Positions 27,338-36,950 are shown, numbered from the stretch's first letter. The stretch is DNA of 64,000 nucleotides from Microbispora oryzae (GCF_017896165.1 NZ_JAFCNB010000009.1:186001-250000), one strand, 5' to 3'. A program made the numbers and translations. The notes: generated from the sequence alone by a model not told the origin.

Positions 27338-28822
27338 TCAGGCGGGGACCTTCTCCGGCGGCGCGGCCGGTTCGGGGGAATCGTCGGCGGCCAGCCGCAG
27401 GAGCTCGTCCATCCCGTCGCGCAGATGGCCGATCAGCGTCCACACGTCGGGCACCTTGGTCGGGCACGCCACGATGCCGAAGTCGAGCCGGCCGTCGTAC
27501 GACGCGCAGGTGACGCTGATGCCGCCGGTGGCGTCGGTCACCACGGAGAGCGGGTGATACGACAGCATCCGCGCCCCGCACATGTAGAGCGTGCTGCGCG
27601 GGCCGGGCACGTTCGAGACGATCAGGTTCACCCCGGCCCCGGCCATTCCGGCGAGGCGGAAGAGCAGGGGGGTGGCGAGCGTGGAGACGGCCGTCGGCAC
27701 CATGGCGCAGACGTCGTTCAGCCAGCTCCGGCGCGAGACGGCGAAGCGGCGCTTCGCCGTGGCCATCGCGGCGCGCGTCGCCGCCAGCCGCTCCCGCGGG
27801 CAGCCGACGTCGGTGGCCAGCGGTGTGATCATGGCGGAGATGTGGTTGCCGATCCCGTCGCCGCCGCCCTGCCGCAGCGCCACCGGGACGGCCGCCACCA
27901 GCGGCCGCTCGGGCAGGGCGTCGTGGTCGAGCAGCCACCGGCGCAGCGCCGTCGAGCACAGCGTCATGACGACGTCGTTGGGCCCCATGCCGAAGGCGCG
28001 GGCGACCCGCCGGACCTCGTCGAGCGGGAGCGACCCGAAGGACACCGCGCGCTCGCCGGAGATGGGGCCGTTGAGCGGCGTGCGCGGCGCCACGAGTGAG
28101 GGCGTGTGCGGCAGCGCCCGGGAGTCGCCGGAGAGGGCGCGGGCGGCCTGCGCGACGATCCGCGCGTCGGGCAGCGCCGACACGATCGGCATCGCGTCGA
28201 GGTCGGCGGCGGTCCTGACCAGCGAGCACAGCGTCTCAACCGGCTGCACCACCGATCGGGCGACGGCGCCCGCCAGCATCCCGAGCAGCCCGGGGGCGGT
28301 CTCACCGGCCGACGGCGGCGTCCGGAGCACCGGACGGGGATCGGGGGAGGGGTCCAGCAGCGTGACCAGCAGCTCCGATCCGGACACGCCGTCGATCGCG
28401 CAGTGATGCACCTTCGTGTAGACAGCGACCCGGCCGCCCGAGAGCCCGTGGATGAGGTGCGCCTCCCACAGCGGCCGCGACCGGTCCAGCCGCCGCGCGT
28501 GGATCGCCGCGACCAGCTCGGCGAGCCGCGCGTCGTCGCCGGGAGCGGGCAGGGTGTGCTCGTAAACGTGGGCGTCCAGGTCGAAGTCGGGATCGTCCAC
28601 CCAGTACGGCCGATCGAGCCCGAACGGCACGTCCACCAGCCGCGTCCGCAGCGGAGCGGCCAGGTGGAGCCGCTCGCGCAGCAGGCCGATCAGGCAGCGG
28701 CGGCTGACGGTGCCGGACGGTGCGCTCGACGGGTCGAGGATCGCGACCCCCGCCACATGGGCGGCGGTCGTCGCCGATTCCACGCTCAGGAACTGCGCGT
28801 CGAGTGCCGTCAGCTGCCGCAT
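27338..28822 (-). CDS. Wax ester synthase/diacylglycerol acyltransferase (WS/DGAT)
   Basis: 494 residues of the bifunctional wax ester synthase/acyl-CoA:diacylglycerol acyltransferase family, which makes storage triacylglycerol or wax esters. The catalytic HHxxxDG is HHCAIDG at residues 139-145. Further matches are LTALDAQFL at the N-terminus, SRPLWEAHLI, NLIVSNVPGPRSTLYMCGA and the late GISVTCASYDGRLDFGIVAC. Start ATG at 28822. No operon partner; the neighbouring TetR gene converges on it. Confidence 0.95.
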   Translation of the reverse strand: MRQLTALDAQFLSVESATTAAHVAGVAILDPSSAPSGTVSRRCLIGLLRERLHLAAPLRTRLVDVPFGLDRPYWVDDPDFDLDAHVYEHTLPAPGDDARLAELVAAIHARRLDRSRPLWEAHLIHGLSGGRVAVYTKVHHCAIDGVSGSELLVTLLDPSPDPRPVLRTPPSAGETAPGLLGMLAGAVARSVVQPVETLCSLVRTAADLDAMPIVSALPDARIVAQAARALSGDSRALPHTPSLVAPRTPLNGPISGERAVSFGSLPLDEVRRVARAFGMGPNDVVMTLCSTALRRWLLDHDALPERPLVAAVPVALRQGGGDGIGNHISAMITPLATDVGCPRERLAATRAAMATAKRRFAVSRRSWLNDVCAMVPTAVSTLATPLLFRLAGMAGAGVNLIVSNVPGPRSTLYMCGARMLSYHPLSVVTDATGGISVTCASYDGRLDFGIVACPTKVPDVWTLIGHLRDGMDELLRLAADDSPEPAAPPEKVPA

Positions 28823-29083
28823 GGCCGTCCTTCCTGCTCGCCCCCCGGAGTGGCCATCATCACGGCGTGCTGTTACCGGGACATTTCTCTGCCATCTCCT
28901 GCAGACACCCCTTGGCCCGCGCTCGGATCACCCCTGTTCACGATCCGTTTGGCCGGGCCGGCTGCGGGGTGACATTCCCAATCACGGGCCGACGGTAACG
29001 GCCGCCGGACGATCTCGCCGTAGAGATGGGCCATGGTGTCGTATGGGGTGGGCAAAGCCGTATGCCGGCCAAGGCGCCGCCGG

Positions 29084-30787
29084 TCAGCGTGGACGGCTCC
29101 GCTTGCCCTCCAGGTGGGCGAGCAGGCGCTCGACCGGCCAGGTGTTCACGACGTCGTCCGGGGTGAGCCACCCGCGCTGCGCGATGCCGACGCCGTACCG
29201 CTGGTGGTCGAGGTGCGGGATGGCGTGGGAGTCGCTGTCGATGGAGAACTTCACGCCGTGGTGGCGGGCCAGCCGCACCAGGTCGGACGGCAGGTCGGCG
29301 CGGTCCGGGTAGGAGTCGATCTCCATGATGGTGCCGGTGCGGGCCGCCGCCCGGAAGACCGCATCCCAATCGGCGTCGACCGGCGGCCGCTTGCCGATCT
29401 TCCTGGTCGTCGGGTGACCGATGACGTGGACGTACGGGTTCTCGCAGGCGGCGACGAACCGGCGGGTCATCTCGTCGCGCGACTGGGTGAAGTGGGAGTG
29501 CACCGAGGCGACGCAGACGTCGAAGCCGGCCAGCACCTCGGCCGGCCAGTCGACGGACCCGTCCGGCGCGATGTTCAGCTCGGTGCCGTGCAGCAGCCGC
29601 ATGCCGGGGTAGCCCGCCTGCGACTCGGCGAGGCGGGCCCGCTGGTCGAGCGCCTTGTCGAGGGTCATCCGCTGCATGACGAGGTCGGGGGCGTGGTCGG
29701 TGACGGCGTAGTAGGCATAGCCGCGCTTGGCGGCGGCGGCCAGCATGTCCTCCAGCGACGCGATCCCGTCGGTCAGGTCGGTGTGAGTGTGCAGGTCGCC
29801 CCGCAGATCGCCCGTCTCGACCAGCCGGGGAAGCTCGCCGCGCAGCGCCGCCTCGACCTCCCCGCCGTCCTCACGCAGTGTGGGCGGCACCCACTCCATG
29901 CCGAGGGCCCGGTAGACGTCCTCCTCGGTCTCCCCGGCGACGAGGTGGTCCTCGCCGTCGAACAGGCCGTACTCCGACAGCTTCCAGCCCTTCCTGACGG
30001 CCATCTCCCGGATGCGGACGTTGTGCTCCTTGCTGCCGGTGAAGTAGACCATCGCCGCCCCCCACGACTCGGCGGGCACTAGGCGCAGGTCGACCTGGAG
30101 GCCCCGGTCGGTGCGGACCGACGTCTTCCGCTCGCCCTTCGCGACGATCTCGGTGACGAACGGCAGCCGCGCGAAGACGTCCATGAGATCGGGCGGGGCG
30201 ACGGCCAGGATGTCGATGTCGCCGATCGTCTCGCGCATCCTGCGCAGCGAGCCGGCGTGGGCGATCCGCTCGGCCGGCAGCGCGGCGACGACCCGCTCGG
30301 CCAGGTCGGTGGCGACGCCGAGATGCACGCGCCCGCCCGACCGCTCCATCTGCTCGATGCCCCTGAGCAGGTTCTCCGCGGTCTTGGCGCCGAAGCCGCG
30401 CAGACCCGAGAGCCGCCCGGCCCTGATCGCCTCGGCCAGCGCCGCAGGCGAGTCGACGCCGAGCTCGTGGAAGAGGAACAGCGCCTTCTTCGGCCCCAGC
30501 GACGGCACGCGGGTCAGCCGCCGCACCCCCTCGGGAACCCGGGTGCGCAGGTCGTCGAGCTGACGGAAACTGCCCCGCTGGAGAAACTCCTCGACCTTCT
30601 TGGCGATCGCCTCGCCGACCCCCGGGATCGCCCGGACACTGGTCTCACGCAGATCCTCGGGGAAGCCCGCGATGGACTTGGCCGCCTTCTGGTAGCTGCG
30701 GACCCGGAACGCGTCGCCGCCGTTCAACGCGAACAGCTCGGCGTACTCCTCCAGCGCGGCCGCGGCCTCGTCGTTCGCCCGTCCCAT
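29084..30787 (-). CDS. polX: PolX-type DNA polymerase with PHP domain
   Basis: 567 residues. An N-terminal helix-hairpin-helix/8-kDa region (RANDEAAAALEEYAELF; FRVRSYQKAAKSIAGFPEDLRE), the family X polymerase palm with GDIDILAVAP holding metal-binding aspartates, and a C-terminal PHP phosphoesterase (about 335-567) with DLHTHTDLTDG and EIDSYPDRADLP. It fills gaps in base excision repair and has 3'-5' exonuclease. The ATG at 30787 fits the family start; an in-frame ATG 30 bases upstream lacks a ribosome site. Confidence 0.93.
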   Translation of the reverse strand: MGRANDEAAAALEEYAELFALNGGDAFRVRSYQKAAKSIAGFPEDLRETSVRAIPGVGEAIAKKVEEFLQRGSFRQLDDLRTRVPEGVRRLTRVPSLGPKKALFLFHELGVDSPAALAEAIRAGRLSGLRGFGAKTAENLLRGIEQMERSGGRVHLGVATDLAERVVAALPAERIAHAGSLRRMRETIGDIDILAVAPPDLMDVFARLPFVTEIVAKGERKTSVRTDRGLQVDLRLVPAESWGAAMVYFTGSKEHNVRIREMAVRKGWKLSEYGLFDGEDHLVAGETEEDVYRALGMEWVPPTLREDGGEVEAALRGELPRLVETGDLRGDLHTHTDLTDGIASLEDMLAAAAKRGYAYYAVTDHAPDLVMQRMTLDKALDQRARLAESQAGYPGMRLLHGTELNIAPDGSVDWPAEVLAGFDVCVASVHSHFTQSRDEMTRRFVAACENPYVHVIGHPTTRKIGKRPPVDADWDAVFRAAARTGTIMEIDSYPDRADLPSDLVRLARHHGVKFSIDSDSHAIPHLDHQRYGVGIAQRGWLTPDDVVNTWPVERLLAHLEGKRSRPR

Positions 30788-30814
30788 GGAGGTCAGCGTA
30801 CGCGGTCCGGCCGA

Positions 30815-30878
30815 CACGATCAGGCCCCACGATCAGACCCCACGATCAGACCCCACGATCAGACCCCACGATCAGACC
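30815..30878. repeat. Five 13-base tandem repeats between polX and GNAT genes
   Basis: The unit CCACGATCAGACC recurs at a 13-base period (GATCAG at 30818, 30831, 30844, 30857, 30870). The last copy contains the GNAT stop codon. The first copy has one change. Since 13 is not a multiple of three, copy number would shift downstream spacing rather than keep a frame. Confidence 0.85.
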
Positions 30879-31378
30879 ATGGAGAACGGCTCCGCGTAGA
30901 CGAACGCGCCGCGCGGCGCGCGGGACAGGACACGCACCTGGAAGTGGGGAGCCCAGGACGGGTCCGGCGGTGTCACGCCGTGCTCGCCGGCCGGCTCGAA
31001 GCCGAACCGCGAGTAGTAGGCGGGATCGCCGAGCAGCGCCACCATCGGCTCACCCAGCGCCTCGGCCGCGCCCAGGACGGCGTGCATCAGCGCCGAGCCC
31101 ACGCCGCGGCGCTGATGGCCGGGGTGGACGCTGAGCGGCCCGAGGCCGAGCGCGGGCTCGCCGCCCACACGGGCGCGGCTGCACACCACGTGTCCGGCGA
31201 CCTGTCCGTCCGCCGCCTCGGCGACGAGCGAGAGGGCCGGCAGCCATCCCGCGTCGGCGCGCAGTGCGTCGACGAGCAGCGCCTCCGCGGGCGTCTCACC
31301 GGGACGCCTCGCGAAGGCGGCGCTCGTCACGGCCCGTACGGCGTCGGCGTCCGCCGGGGTCTCACGTCTGATCAGCAC
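30872..31378 (-). CDS. GNAT family N-acetyltransferase
   Basis: 168 residues. The acetyl-CoA binding loop is [13 protein letters not shown] (about 89-101) in [19 protein letters not shown], and [16 protein letters not shown] matches YhbS-like GNATs that acetylate small amines or protein termini. The stop lies within a tandem repeat array. It stands alone between polX and the aldo/keto reductase. Confidence 0.9.
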   Translation of the reverse strand: MLIRRETPADADAVRAVTSAAFARRPGETPAEALLVDALRADAGWLPALSLVAEAADGQVAGHVVCSRARVGGEPALGLGPLSVHPGHQRRGVGSALMHAVLGAAEALGEPMVALLGDPAYYSRFGFEPAGEHGVTPPDPSWAPHFQVRVLSRAPRGAFVYAEPFSMV

Positions 31379-31448
31379 GGGCCCAGCCTCCCGCGCCCGG
31401 CGGACGGCGGCAACACGATCAGAACGGGACAGGCTGGAACCGCACCGG

Positions 31449-32423
31449 CTAGAACTGGACCGGCCGGGCCTGGTAGGGCTCCTCCAGGTAGGCGCGCTCC
31501 TTGTCGGTGAGCGAGAGCTCCAGGGCGGCGAGCGCGTCGTCGACGTGGTGCTCCTTGGTGGCGCCGACGATGGGGGCGGTCACCCCGGGCCGGCCGAGCA
31601 GCCAGGCGAGGGCGAGGGTCGCCGGGGCCACGCCGCGCTCGGTCGCCGTCTCGGCCACGCGGGTGAGCACGCCCTCGTCGCCGGGGCCGCCGTACAGCTG
31701 CTGCTGCCGGCCCCCGTCGTCCACCTGGCGGGTGGTGTCTGCCGCGGTTCCGGCGCGTGCGAGCAGGCCGCGGGCCAGCGGGCTCCACGGGATGAGCCCG
31801 ACGCCCTGGTCGAGGCAGAGCGGGATCATCTCCCGCTCCTCCTCACGGTAGAGAAGGTTGAGGTGACCCTGCATCGACACGAACCTCGTCCAGCCGTTGC
31901 GCTCGGCGACGTGCTGCGCCTTGGCGAACTGCCACGCCCACATGCTCGACGCGCCGATGTAGCGGGCCTTCCCGGCGCGGACGACGTCGTGCAGCGCCTC
32001 CATCGTCTCCTCGATCGGCGTCTCGTCGTCCCAGCGGTGGATCTGGTAGAGGTCCACGTAATCGGTGCCGAGACGGCTGAGCGAGGCGTCTACGGCCGAC
32101 ATGATGTGCTTGCGCGACAGGCCGTAGTCGTTCTTCCCCGCGCCCATCGGGAAGTAGACCTTCGTGGCCAGCACGTAGTCGTCGCGCCGGGGGAAGATTT
32201 TCCGTAGCAGGCTGCCGGTGATCTCCTCGCTGACGCCGCCCGAGTACACATCGGCGGTGTCGAAGAAGGTCACGCCGCCCTCGGCCGCCTTGCGCACGAT
32301 GGGCTCGGCCTGCTCCTCGTCGAGGACCCAGCCGTTCCACGCGACGGGATCGCCGTAGCTCATCATGCCGAGGCAGATCCTGCTGACCTTCATACCGGTG
32401 GTGCCAAGCCGTACGTATTCCAT
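31449..32423 (-). CDS. Aldo/keto reductase
   Basis: 324 residues, a TIM-barrel NADPH-dependent reductase. [14 protein letters not shown] contains the catalytic Asp/Tyr, TKVYFPMG the Lys, and IHRWDDETP the His; [14 protein letters not shown] and [18 protein letters not shown] bind NADPH. The ATG at 32423 ([21 protein letters not shown]) is the normal family start; 51 further upstream codons are open but unlike the family. Similar to the YajO/Tas-type general reductases. It lies next to a decayed ligase/ACP cassette. Confidence 0.92.
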   Translation of the reverse strand: MEYVRLGTTGMKVSRICLGMMSYGDPVAWNGWVLDEEQAEPIVRKAAEGGVTFFDTADVYSGGVSEEITGSLLRKIFPRRDDYVLATKVYFPMGAGKNDYGLSRKHIMSAVDASLSRLGTDYVDLYQIHRWDDETPIEETMEALHDVVRAGKARYIGASSMWAWQFAKAQHVAERNGWTRFVSMQGHLNLLYREEEREMIPLCLDQGVGLIPWSPLARGLLARAGTAADTTRQVDDGGRQQQLYGGPGDEGVLTRVAETATERGVAPATLALAWLLGRPGVTAPIVGATKEHHVDDALAALELSLTDKERAYLEEPYQARPVQF

Positions 32424-32593
32424 AAAACTCACCCTATTTCCTGTGCAACCGCCACCGTGCGCGGAGGTCCTGGTGGTCGCGGGGCGGCCGTTCCGGGGAG
32501 GGCAGGAAGAGCGCCCGGATGGCCGTCGCCGCCGGACGAGGGGGCCGATTTCGGTCACTCGAAAGCTCTTACTCATTCAGGGGGAGTGAAGAC

Positions 32594-33165
32594 GTGGAAG
32601 CCGCGAACTATGTGACGCGCACGCTCGCCGCGTTTTCGGGACACGGGGAAAGACCTGCGCGGGTGGCGTGTCACACGCTCGGCGTCCGGCTGGTGGCCGT
32701 GTAGCCGGGCCCGGCGACCGAGGGCTGGCGCACATCCTCACCGACGCCAACCCGGTGGCGGTCGTCTTCGACCCCCGCTGCGAGACACCGGGCCCGGCGA
32801 TCCCGGCGCTGGCCGGGCCGGACGTCCTCGCCTCGTTCTTCGGCCTGCTGGCCCTCGGCGCCACGCCGTCGGTGCTGCCCGCGCTCTTGGCGGCGCTGCA
32901 GGACGGCGCGGGGTACGAGACACGGCTGCGGTCCATCCTGAAGGCCATCCGCCCAGGTGGAGCTCAACGCCAGGACCGGTATCCCGGTGCGGAACCTGAC
33001 AGTGGTCGGCGGCATGGGCCAAGGCAGGCCCACTGTGCTCGTCGTGGCCGAGCAGGATTTCCCCGGCGAACTGACGGAGAGCGTGGACGCCGTACGGGGC
33101 TTCACCGGATCGGGTACCCGCCTCAAGATCCTGCGAGCGAGGAGAGGGACGATCCCGCGCTCGGT
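32594..33165 (+). pseudogene. Decayed fatty acyl-AMP ligase-like gene
   Basis: Fragments in two frames fit one AMP-forming ligase. The frame from the GTG at 32594 gives EAANYVTRTLAAFSGHGERPARV, then a TAG at 32702. A second frame gives DRGLAHILTDANPVAVVF, GPDVLASFFGLLALGATP and ETRLRSILKAIRP (to about 32950), typical of the N-domain of acyl-AMP ligases. The first frame then gives RPTVLVVAEQDFP and RARRGTIPR, like the C-terminal PRTxSGK region. The central AMP-binding core is missing. At least two frame changes and a large deletion make it nonfunctional. The assignment rests on motif resemblance alone. Confidence 0.5.
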
Positions 33166-33306
33166 CGAATGTGGCGCGACGCACGCCTGGCCCGGCTCGG
33201 TGGCGGAAGCGACGAAATGATGTGGGAGCTGGTCGCGAGCGGGCTGGTTCCCGATTTCCAGGACTACGAAGACCAGGTCGACCTCGCCATTGGGAGTACG
33301 CCATGA
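33139..33306 (+). pseudogene. C-terminal remnant of an acyl-CoA dehydrogenase
   Basis: Only about 46 residues remain: RMWRDARLARLGGGSDEMM followed by WELVASGLVPDF. The pattern matches the acyl-CoA dehydrogenase C-terminus (YRDAR...GTSEIM). The frame is fused to the ligase remnant, so a deletion seems to have joined the two genes at about 33140-33165. The TGA overlaps the following ACP start (ATGA), preserving the original coupling. Confidence 0.55.
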
Positions 33307-33548
33307 ATGCCCTCAAAACCCTCGAAGACATCTACCGGGACATCAAGCGCATCCGCCGGGAGATTCACCCGTCGGATCGCCTCGTTTAGGACCTCGAAAT
33401 CGACTCGCTGGCATCGGTCGAACTACTCCTGGCGGTCGAGGAGCGTTTCGGGGTCACCCTCTTCAACGACGAACGAGCCGCACGTGTGAGCACCGTCGGA
33501 GACCTGATCGCCCTCCTCGAGACCACTCCGGTACGCGACCGGTTGTGA
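33303..33548 (+). pseudogene. Acyl carrier protein gene with internal TAG
   Basis: The frame starts MNALKTLEDIYRDIKRIRRE and continues after a TAG (33387-33389) as DLEIDSLASVELLLAVEERF, then GVTLFNDERAARVSTVGDL, and stops at a TGA. DSL holds the serine for the phosphopantetheine arm. Related ACPs usually have a Glu or Asp at the stop, so one GAG to TAG change would explain it. Total length of 81 codons is normal for an ACP. Translation ends before the active serine, so no functional protein is expected unless the stop is read through. Confidence 0.75.
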
Positions 33549-33606
33549 TCAACTCGCCGTGCGGCGGCGGCAGCTACGGCCGCGATAGCTGAGCCATCAT
33601 TGGATC

Positions 33607-33936
33607 ATGGCCAACCTGGTTGTGGAGATTCACGTCCCGCTGCACGAGGTCGAGACCCTGCCGGAAGGCGCCTACGCCTTTCCGTGGATCGACGAGATCG
33701 ATGAGTTCCTGTTCGAGATGGAGGAGCAGGGGCAGGCGGAGATCTTCGACGACAGCGAGGAATTCGGAGACCTGTACGTCTTCTTCATCACCGGCGCGGA
33801 CGAAGAGACCCTCCTGAGGGTCGCCTCGCGTGCGGTGACTCTGGATCAGGTGCCTCACGGTGCCTTCGCCATGGTCACCGACGATGAGGCCGGGGAGTTC
33901 GGCTTGGGGCGGCGGGTGGACCTGCCTTCGCCCTGA
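33607..33936 (+). CDS. Hypothetical acidic protein, 109 residues
   Basis: I do not recognise a family. The protein is strongly acidic (WIDEIDEFLFEMEEQGQAEIFDDSEEFGD), with an alpha/beta pattern (YVFFITGADEETLLRVASRAV) that suggests a small single-domain fold. Base composition is a little lower in GC than its neighbours. It lies directly after the decayed ACP but has its own start; a connection is not evident. Confidence 0.65.
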   Translation: MANLVVEIHVPLHEVETLPEGAYAFPWIDEIDEFLFEMEEQGQAEIFDDSEEFGDLYVFFITGADEETLLRVASRAVTLDQVPHGAFAMVTDDEAGEFGLGRRVDLPSP

Positions 33937-34084
33937 TGCGTCCGGTCGCGGGCGTTCCGCCGAAGGCGCGACCGTAAAGTACCTCCGCCCTTCGGGCTTC
34001 GGTGTCTTGTCGGATGATGGGCATGGGTATGGAGCCTGAACCGAGGCTGCGAGGCGTCGGAGCGAGCTGGGAGGGATCGATCCC

Positions 34085-34510
34085 ATGCCGGACGCATTGA
34101 AGTCGGTAAATCTTTTCTTTGACGCGTGCAACGCGCACGATCTGGACGCGGTCGCGCGCTGCTACACGGAAGACGTGATCTTTGTAACGCCCAGCGGGCA
34201 GGCCGAGGGCTGCGATCAAGCGCTCTCGCACCACGCGGTGATATGGGACGCGTTTCCGGATGAGAGCTTCACGATTCTGCATACGATCGCGCAGGGCGAC
34301 GACGTCGGCATGGCGGTCCTCATCACGGCCACGCACACCGGCCCGTTGCTCCTCGCCAAGGGCGAGATCGCCGAGCCGACCGGCCTGCGCGTGAGTATCC
34401 GGTCCTGGTGGACGTTCTCCGTGCTGGAAGGCCTGATTGAGAGCCATCAGCTTTATTGGGACCAACTGGAGATGTACGCCCAGCTAGGACTCACCTACTC
34501 CCCAGCCTGA
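34085..34510 (+). CDS. SnoaL/NTF2-like protein
   Basis: 141 residues with the cone-shaped NTF2 fold: LKSVNLFFDACNAHDLDAVARCYTEDVIFVTPSGQAEG at the N-terminus is the SnoaL-like helix-strand pattern. The family holds polyketide cyclases, hydrolases and non-enzymes. Its GC content is lower than the window average. ATG at 34085. It converges with the LysR gene. Function cannot be read. Confidence 0.8.
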   Translation: MPDALKSVNLFFDACNAHDLDAVARCYTEDVIFVTPSGQAEGCDQALSHHAVIWDAFPDESFTILHTIAQGDDVGMAVLITATHTGPLLLAKGEIAEPTGLRVSIRSWWTFSVLEGLIESHQLYWDQLEMYAQLGLTYSPA

Positions 34511-34587
34511 GGGTGCTCCACCCTGCCTCGGGCAGCGCCCGCCGTTGACCACCTGCCGGCAGGGCCGGCCGCGCGGGCGGGGGCCGT

Positions 34588-35523
34588 TCAGCGCGGGATG
34601 ACCCAGCCCGGTGCCCAGGTCCCGGCGGCGTCGTGGCCGGCCGCTGTGGCGGCGAGGTGGGCGCGGAGGGTGGCCAGCGCCGGGTGGGGGTTGTCTCGGT
34701 GCCAGAGGAGCGAGTGCGGGTAGACGGGCGTCGGACCGGTCACCGGGACGCGGCGCAGGCCATGGCCGGCGGGCCAGATCAGGCGGGTGTGCTCGCCCAT
34801 GAAGGTGGCCAGGGCCGGGGTGTCGGCGATGGTGTCGAGGAGCGCGTCGGAGCCGAAGTTGGGGCCGGTCGCCTCGATGGTGAGGCCGAACTCGGCGACG
34901 AGGTCGTCGTAGTAGGCGGCCCACTCGGTGCCGGGGGCGATGCCGGGCATCCAGATCCGGTGCCCGGCGAGCTCGGCGACGGTCACCGACCGGGCGCCCG
35001 CCAGCGCGTGCGCGGGGCCGATGAGGAACTGGAGCGGCTCGTCGAGCACCCGGACGGACTCGATGTCCTCGGGAAGGGGCCGGCCGGGCACGGCGACGGC
35101 GCGGAAGGACGCGTCGATCGCGCCGGATCCGATGGCGGCGACAGCCGTGTCGACGTCGAACAGCATCACCACGTCGAGCTCGATCTCGGGGTGCGCGCGG
35201 TGGAAGCCGCGCATCAGGCCCGACGCCGCGCTGCGCGACGCGACGACGTCGACGCGCAGCGGACGGCGCCCGGTGCGCACGGACGTGACGGCGCGCTCGG
35301 CGACGCGCAGCAGTTCGCGCGCGTGGGGCAGGAACGCCTGCCCGTCGATGGTGAGCTCGGCGCCGCGCGGCGTTCGGGTGAACAGGCGTACGCCGAGGTC
35401 GCGCTCCAGCGCGGCGACGCGCTTGGAGACGGCCTGCTGAGTGATCGACAGGTCGGCGGCGGCCTTCTGGAACTGACCCGCTTCCGCGACGCCTACGAAG
35501 GTGCGTACGGCTTCGAGATCCAC
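34588..35523 (-). CDS. LysR family regulator
   Basis: 311 residues. The N-terminal winged helix-turn-helix is MDLEAVRTFVGVAEAGQFQKAAADLSITQQAVSKRVAALE, followed by the LysR substrate-binding domain. The protein is encoded divergently from the MFS exporter gene with 137 bases between, so it probably regulates that gene and itself. Confidence 0.92.
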   Translation of the reverse strand: MDLEAVRTFVGVAEAGQFQKAAADLSITQQAVSKRVAALERDLGVRLFTRTPRGAELTIDGQAFLPHARELLRVAERAVTSVRTGRRPLRVDVVASRSAASGLMRGFHRAHPEIELDVVMLFDVDTAVAAIGSGAIDASFRAVAVPGRPLPEDIESVRVLDEPLQFLIGPAHALAGARSVTVAELAGHRIWMPGIAPGTEWAAYYDDLVAEFGLTIEATGPNFGSDALLDTIADTPALATFMGEHTRLIWPAGHGLRRVPVTGPTPVYPHSLLWHRDNPHPALATLRAHLAATAAGHDAAGTWAPGWVIPR

Positions 35524-35660
35524 GCCGGTTCACCTTAGTGAACAACCAATGGTTGTGAACAGCCGCCGAGGCGGTTGTTTGACCTCCTGTCGTGCCGCTC
35601 GCTTAGCTCTCACCGGTCAACGTCGGTTCGTTCGGCAAGACATCGAGGGGCGCGCTGAGC

Positions 35661-36950
35661 ATGGTGGGCAGGAGACGGCTGGGCCGGCGGTTCGGCTGGT
35701 TGTGGACGGCGTACGCGGTGAGCGCCTATGGGTCAGGGCTGGGGTTCGGGGCGTTCTCGCTGATCGCCGTGCTGGCGTTGCGGGCCGGCCCCGCCGAGGT
35801 GTCCGCGTTGTCCGCGATGGGGCCCGCGGTGGGCGCACTGTTGGCGGTTCCGCTCGCGCCGTGGGTGGAGTTCCGGCGTAAGCGCCCGGTCATGATCGCT
35901 ATGGACCTGACCCGGTTCGCGGTCATGGCGACGATCCCGATCGCCTACGCCTTCGGCCGGCTCGGTTTCGTCCAGCTGCTCGCGACCTCGGCCGTGGTCG
36001 CCGCAGCCAAGATCGCCTTCAACGCGGCAAGCGGCGCCTACCTCAAGGCCATCGTCCGGCCGGATGACCTGCTCGTGGCCAACGCGCGGTTTGAGTCCAC
36101 CAACTGGAGCTCCATCGCGGTGGGGCCACCGCTGGGCGGGGCGGCGATCGGCCTGTTCGGGCCGGTCGCCACTGTGGTGGCCGACGCACTCAGCTACCTG
36201 TTCTCCGCGCTGGCCATCACCGCGATCCGCGGCCGGGAAGGCCGGGAAGACCGGGAAGACCGGGAAGACCGGGAAGAAACGCCGCGAAGGACCGGCGAGC
36301 GTCCGGTCCGGGCGGGCGCGCTGCTTGACGGCTGGCGGCACATCATGGGCCATCCCGCCTTGCGGGCGCTCTACGTCAACAACATGCTCGTCGCCGGCCT
36401 GATCATGGCGACCGAGCCGGTGCTCGCCGTGCTCCTCCTCCGCCAGCTCGGGTTCCCGCCCTGGCAGTACGGCCTCGCCTTCGCGGCCCCTTGTCTCGGC
36501 GGACTCATCGGCTCCCGGCTGGCCCGTCGTGTCGTGGCCCGCCACGGCCGGCAGTGGGTCTTCAGGACCGTCGGCACCCTGCGCGCGATCTGGCTGATCG
36601 GCCTGGTCTTCGTCCGTCCCGGCGTCGTCGGCCTCGTCACCGTGATAGCCGTCGAGCTGGCGATCATCATCAACATGAGCCTCTACACCCCGGTGCTCGC
36701 CACCTACCGGCTCGAGCAGATCCCCAGGCATCTCGTCGCGCGCACCCTGTCGGCGTGGTCGATCGGCCAGCAGGCGTCCATCGCCGTTTTCACCGCGCTC
36801 GGCGGGCTGCTCGCCGACGTCACCGGCCCGCGCACCGCTCTCGCGGTCGCGGGACTGCTCATCCTGACCACCCCGCTCCTGCTTCCCCGCCGCGACCATA
36901 CGCCGCGAACGCCGCGGCACGAGCCGGAAGCGGCCCGTAGCCACCCATGA
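35661..36950 (+). CDS. MFS transporter
   Basis: 429 residues with about 11-12 transmembrane helices in the enterobactin-exporter-like MFS class (YAVSAYGSGLGFGAFSLIAVLAL; FRRKRPVMIAMDLTRFAVMA; GPPLGGAAIGLFGPVATVVADALSY). The central cytoplasmic loop contains a nine-base repeat coding for RED units (about 36239-36280). Divergent from lysR. A drug or metabolite exporter is likely; the substrate is unknown. Confidence 0.88.
   Translation: MVGRRRLGRRFGWLWTAYAVSAYGSGLGFGAFSLIAVLALRAGPAEVSALSAMGPAVGALLAVPLAPWVEFRRKRPVMIAMDLTRFAVMATIPIAYAFGRLGFVQLLATSAVVAAAKIAFNAASGAYLKAIVRPDDLLVANARFESTNWSSIAVGPPLGGAAIGLFGPVATVVADALSYLFSALAITAIRGREGREDREDREDREETPRRTGERPVRAGALLDGWRHIMGHPALRALYVNNMLVAGLIMATEPVLAVLLLRQLGFPPWQYGLAFAAPCLGGLIGSRLARRVVARHGRQWVFRTVGTLRAIWLIGLVFVRPGVVGLVTVIAVELAIIINMSLYTPVLATYRLEQIPRHLVARTLSAWSIGQQASIAVFTALGGLLADVTGPRTALAVAGLLILTTPLLLPRRDHTPRTPRHEPEAARSHP
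36239..36280 (+). repeat. Nine-base tandem repeat in the MFS loop
   Basis: GACCGGGAA is repeated about four times, encoding RED in the loop between the two halves of the transporter. It keeps the frame. Confidence 0.75.

Noticed and set aside
33387..33389. TAG in the ACP as a recoded amino acid
   Set aside because: No suppressor system is known for this group and upstream cassette genes are clearly broken, so simple nonsense is more likely; a sequencing error also remains possible.
35661..36950. Frameshift in the MFS gene caused by the RED repeats
   Set aside because: The repeat is in units of nine bases and the frame stays open through all membrane segments.
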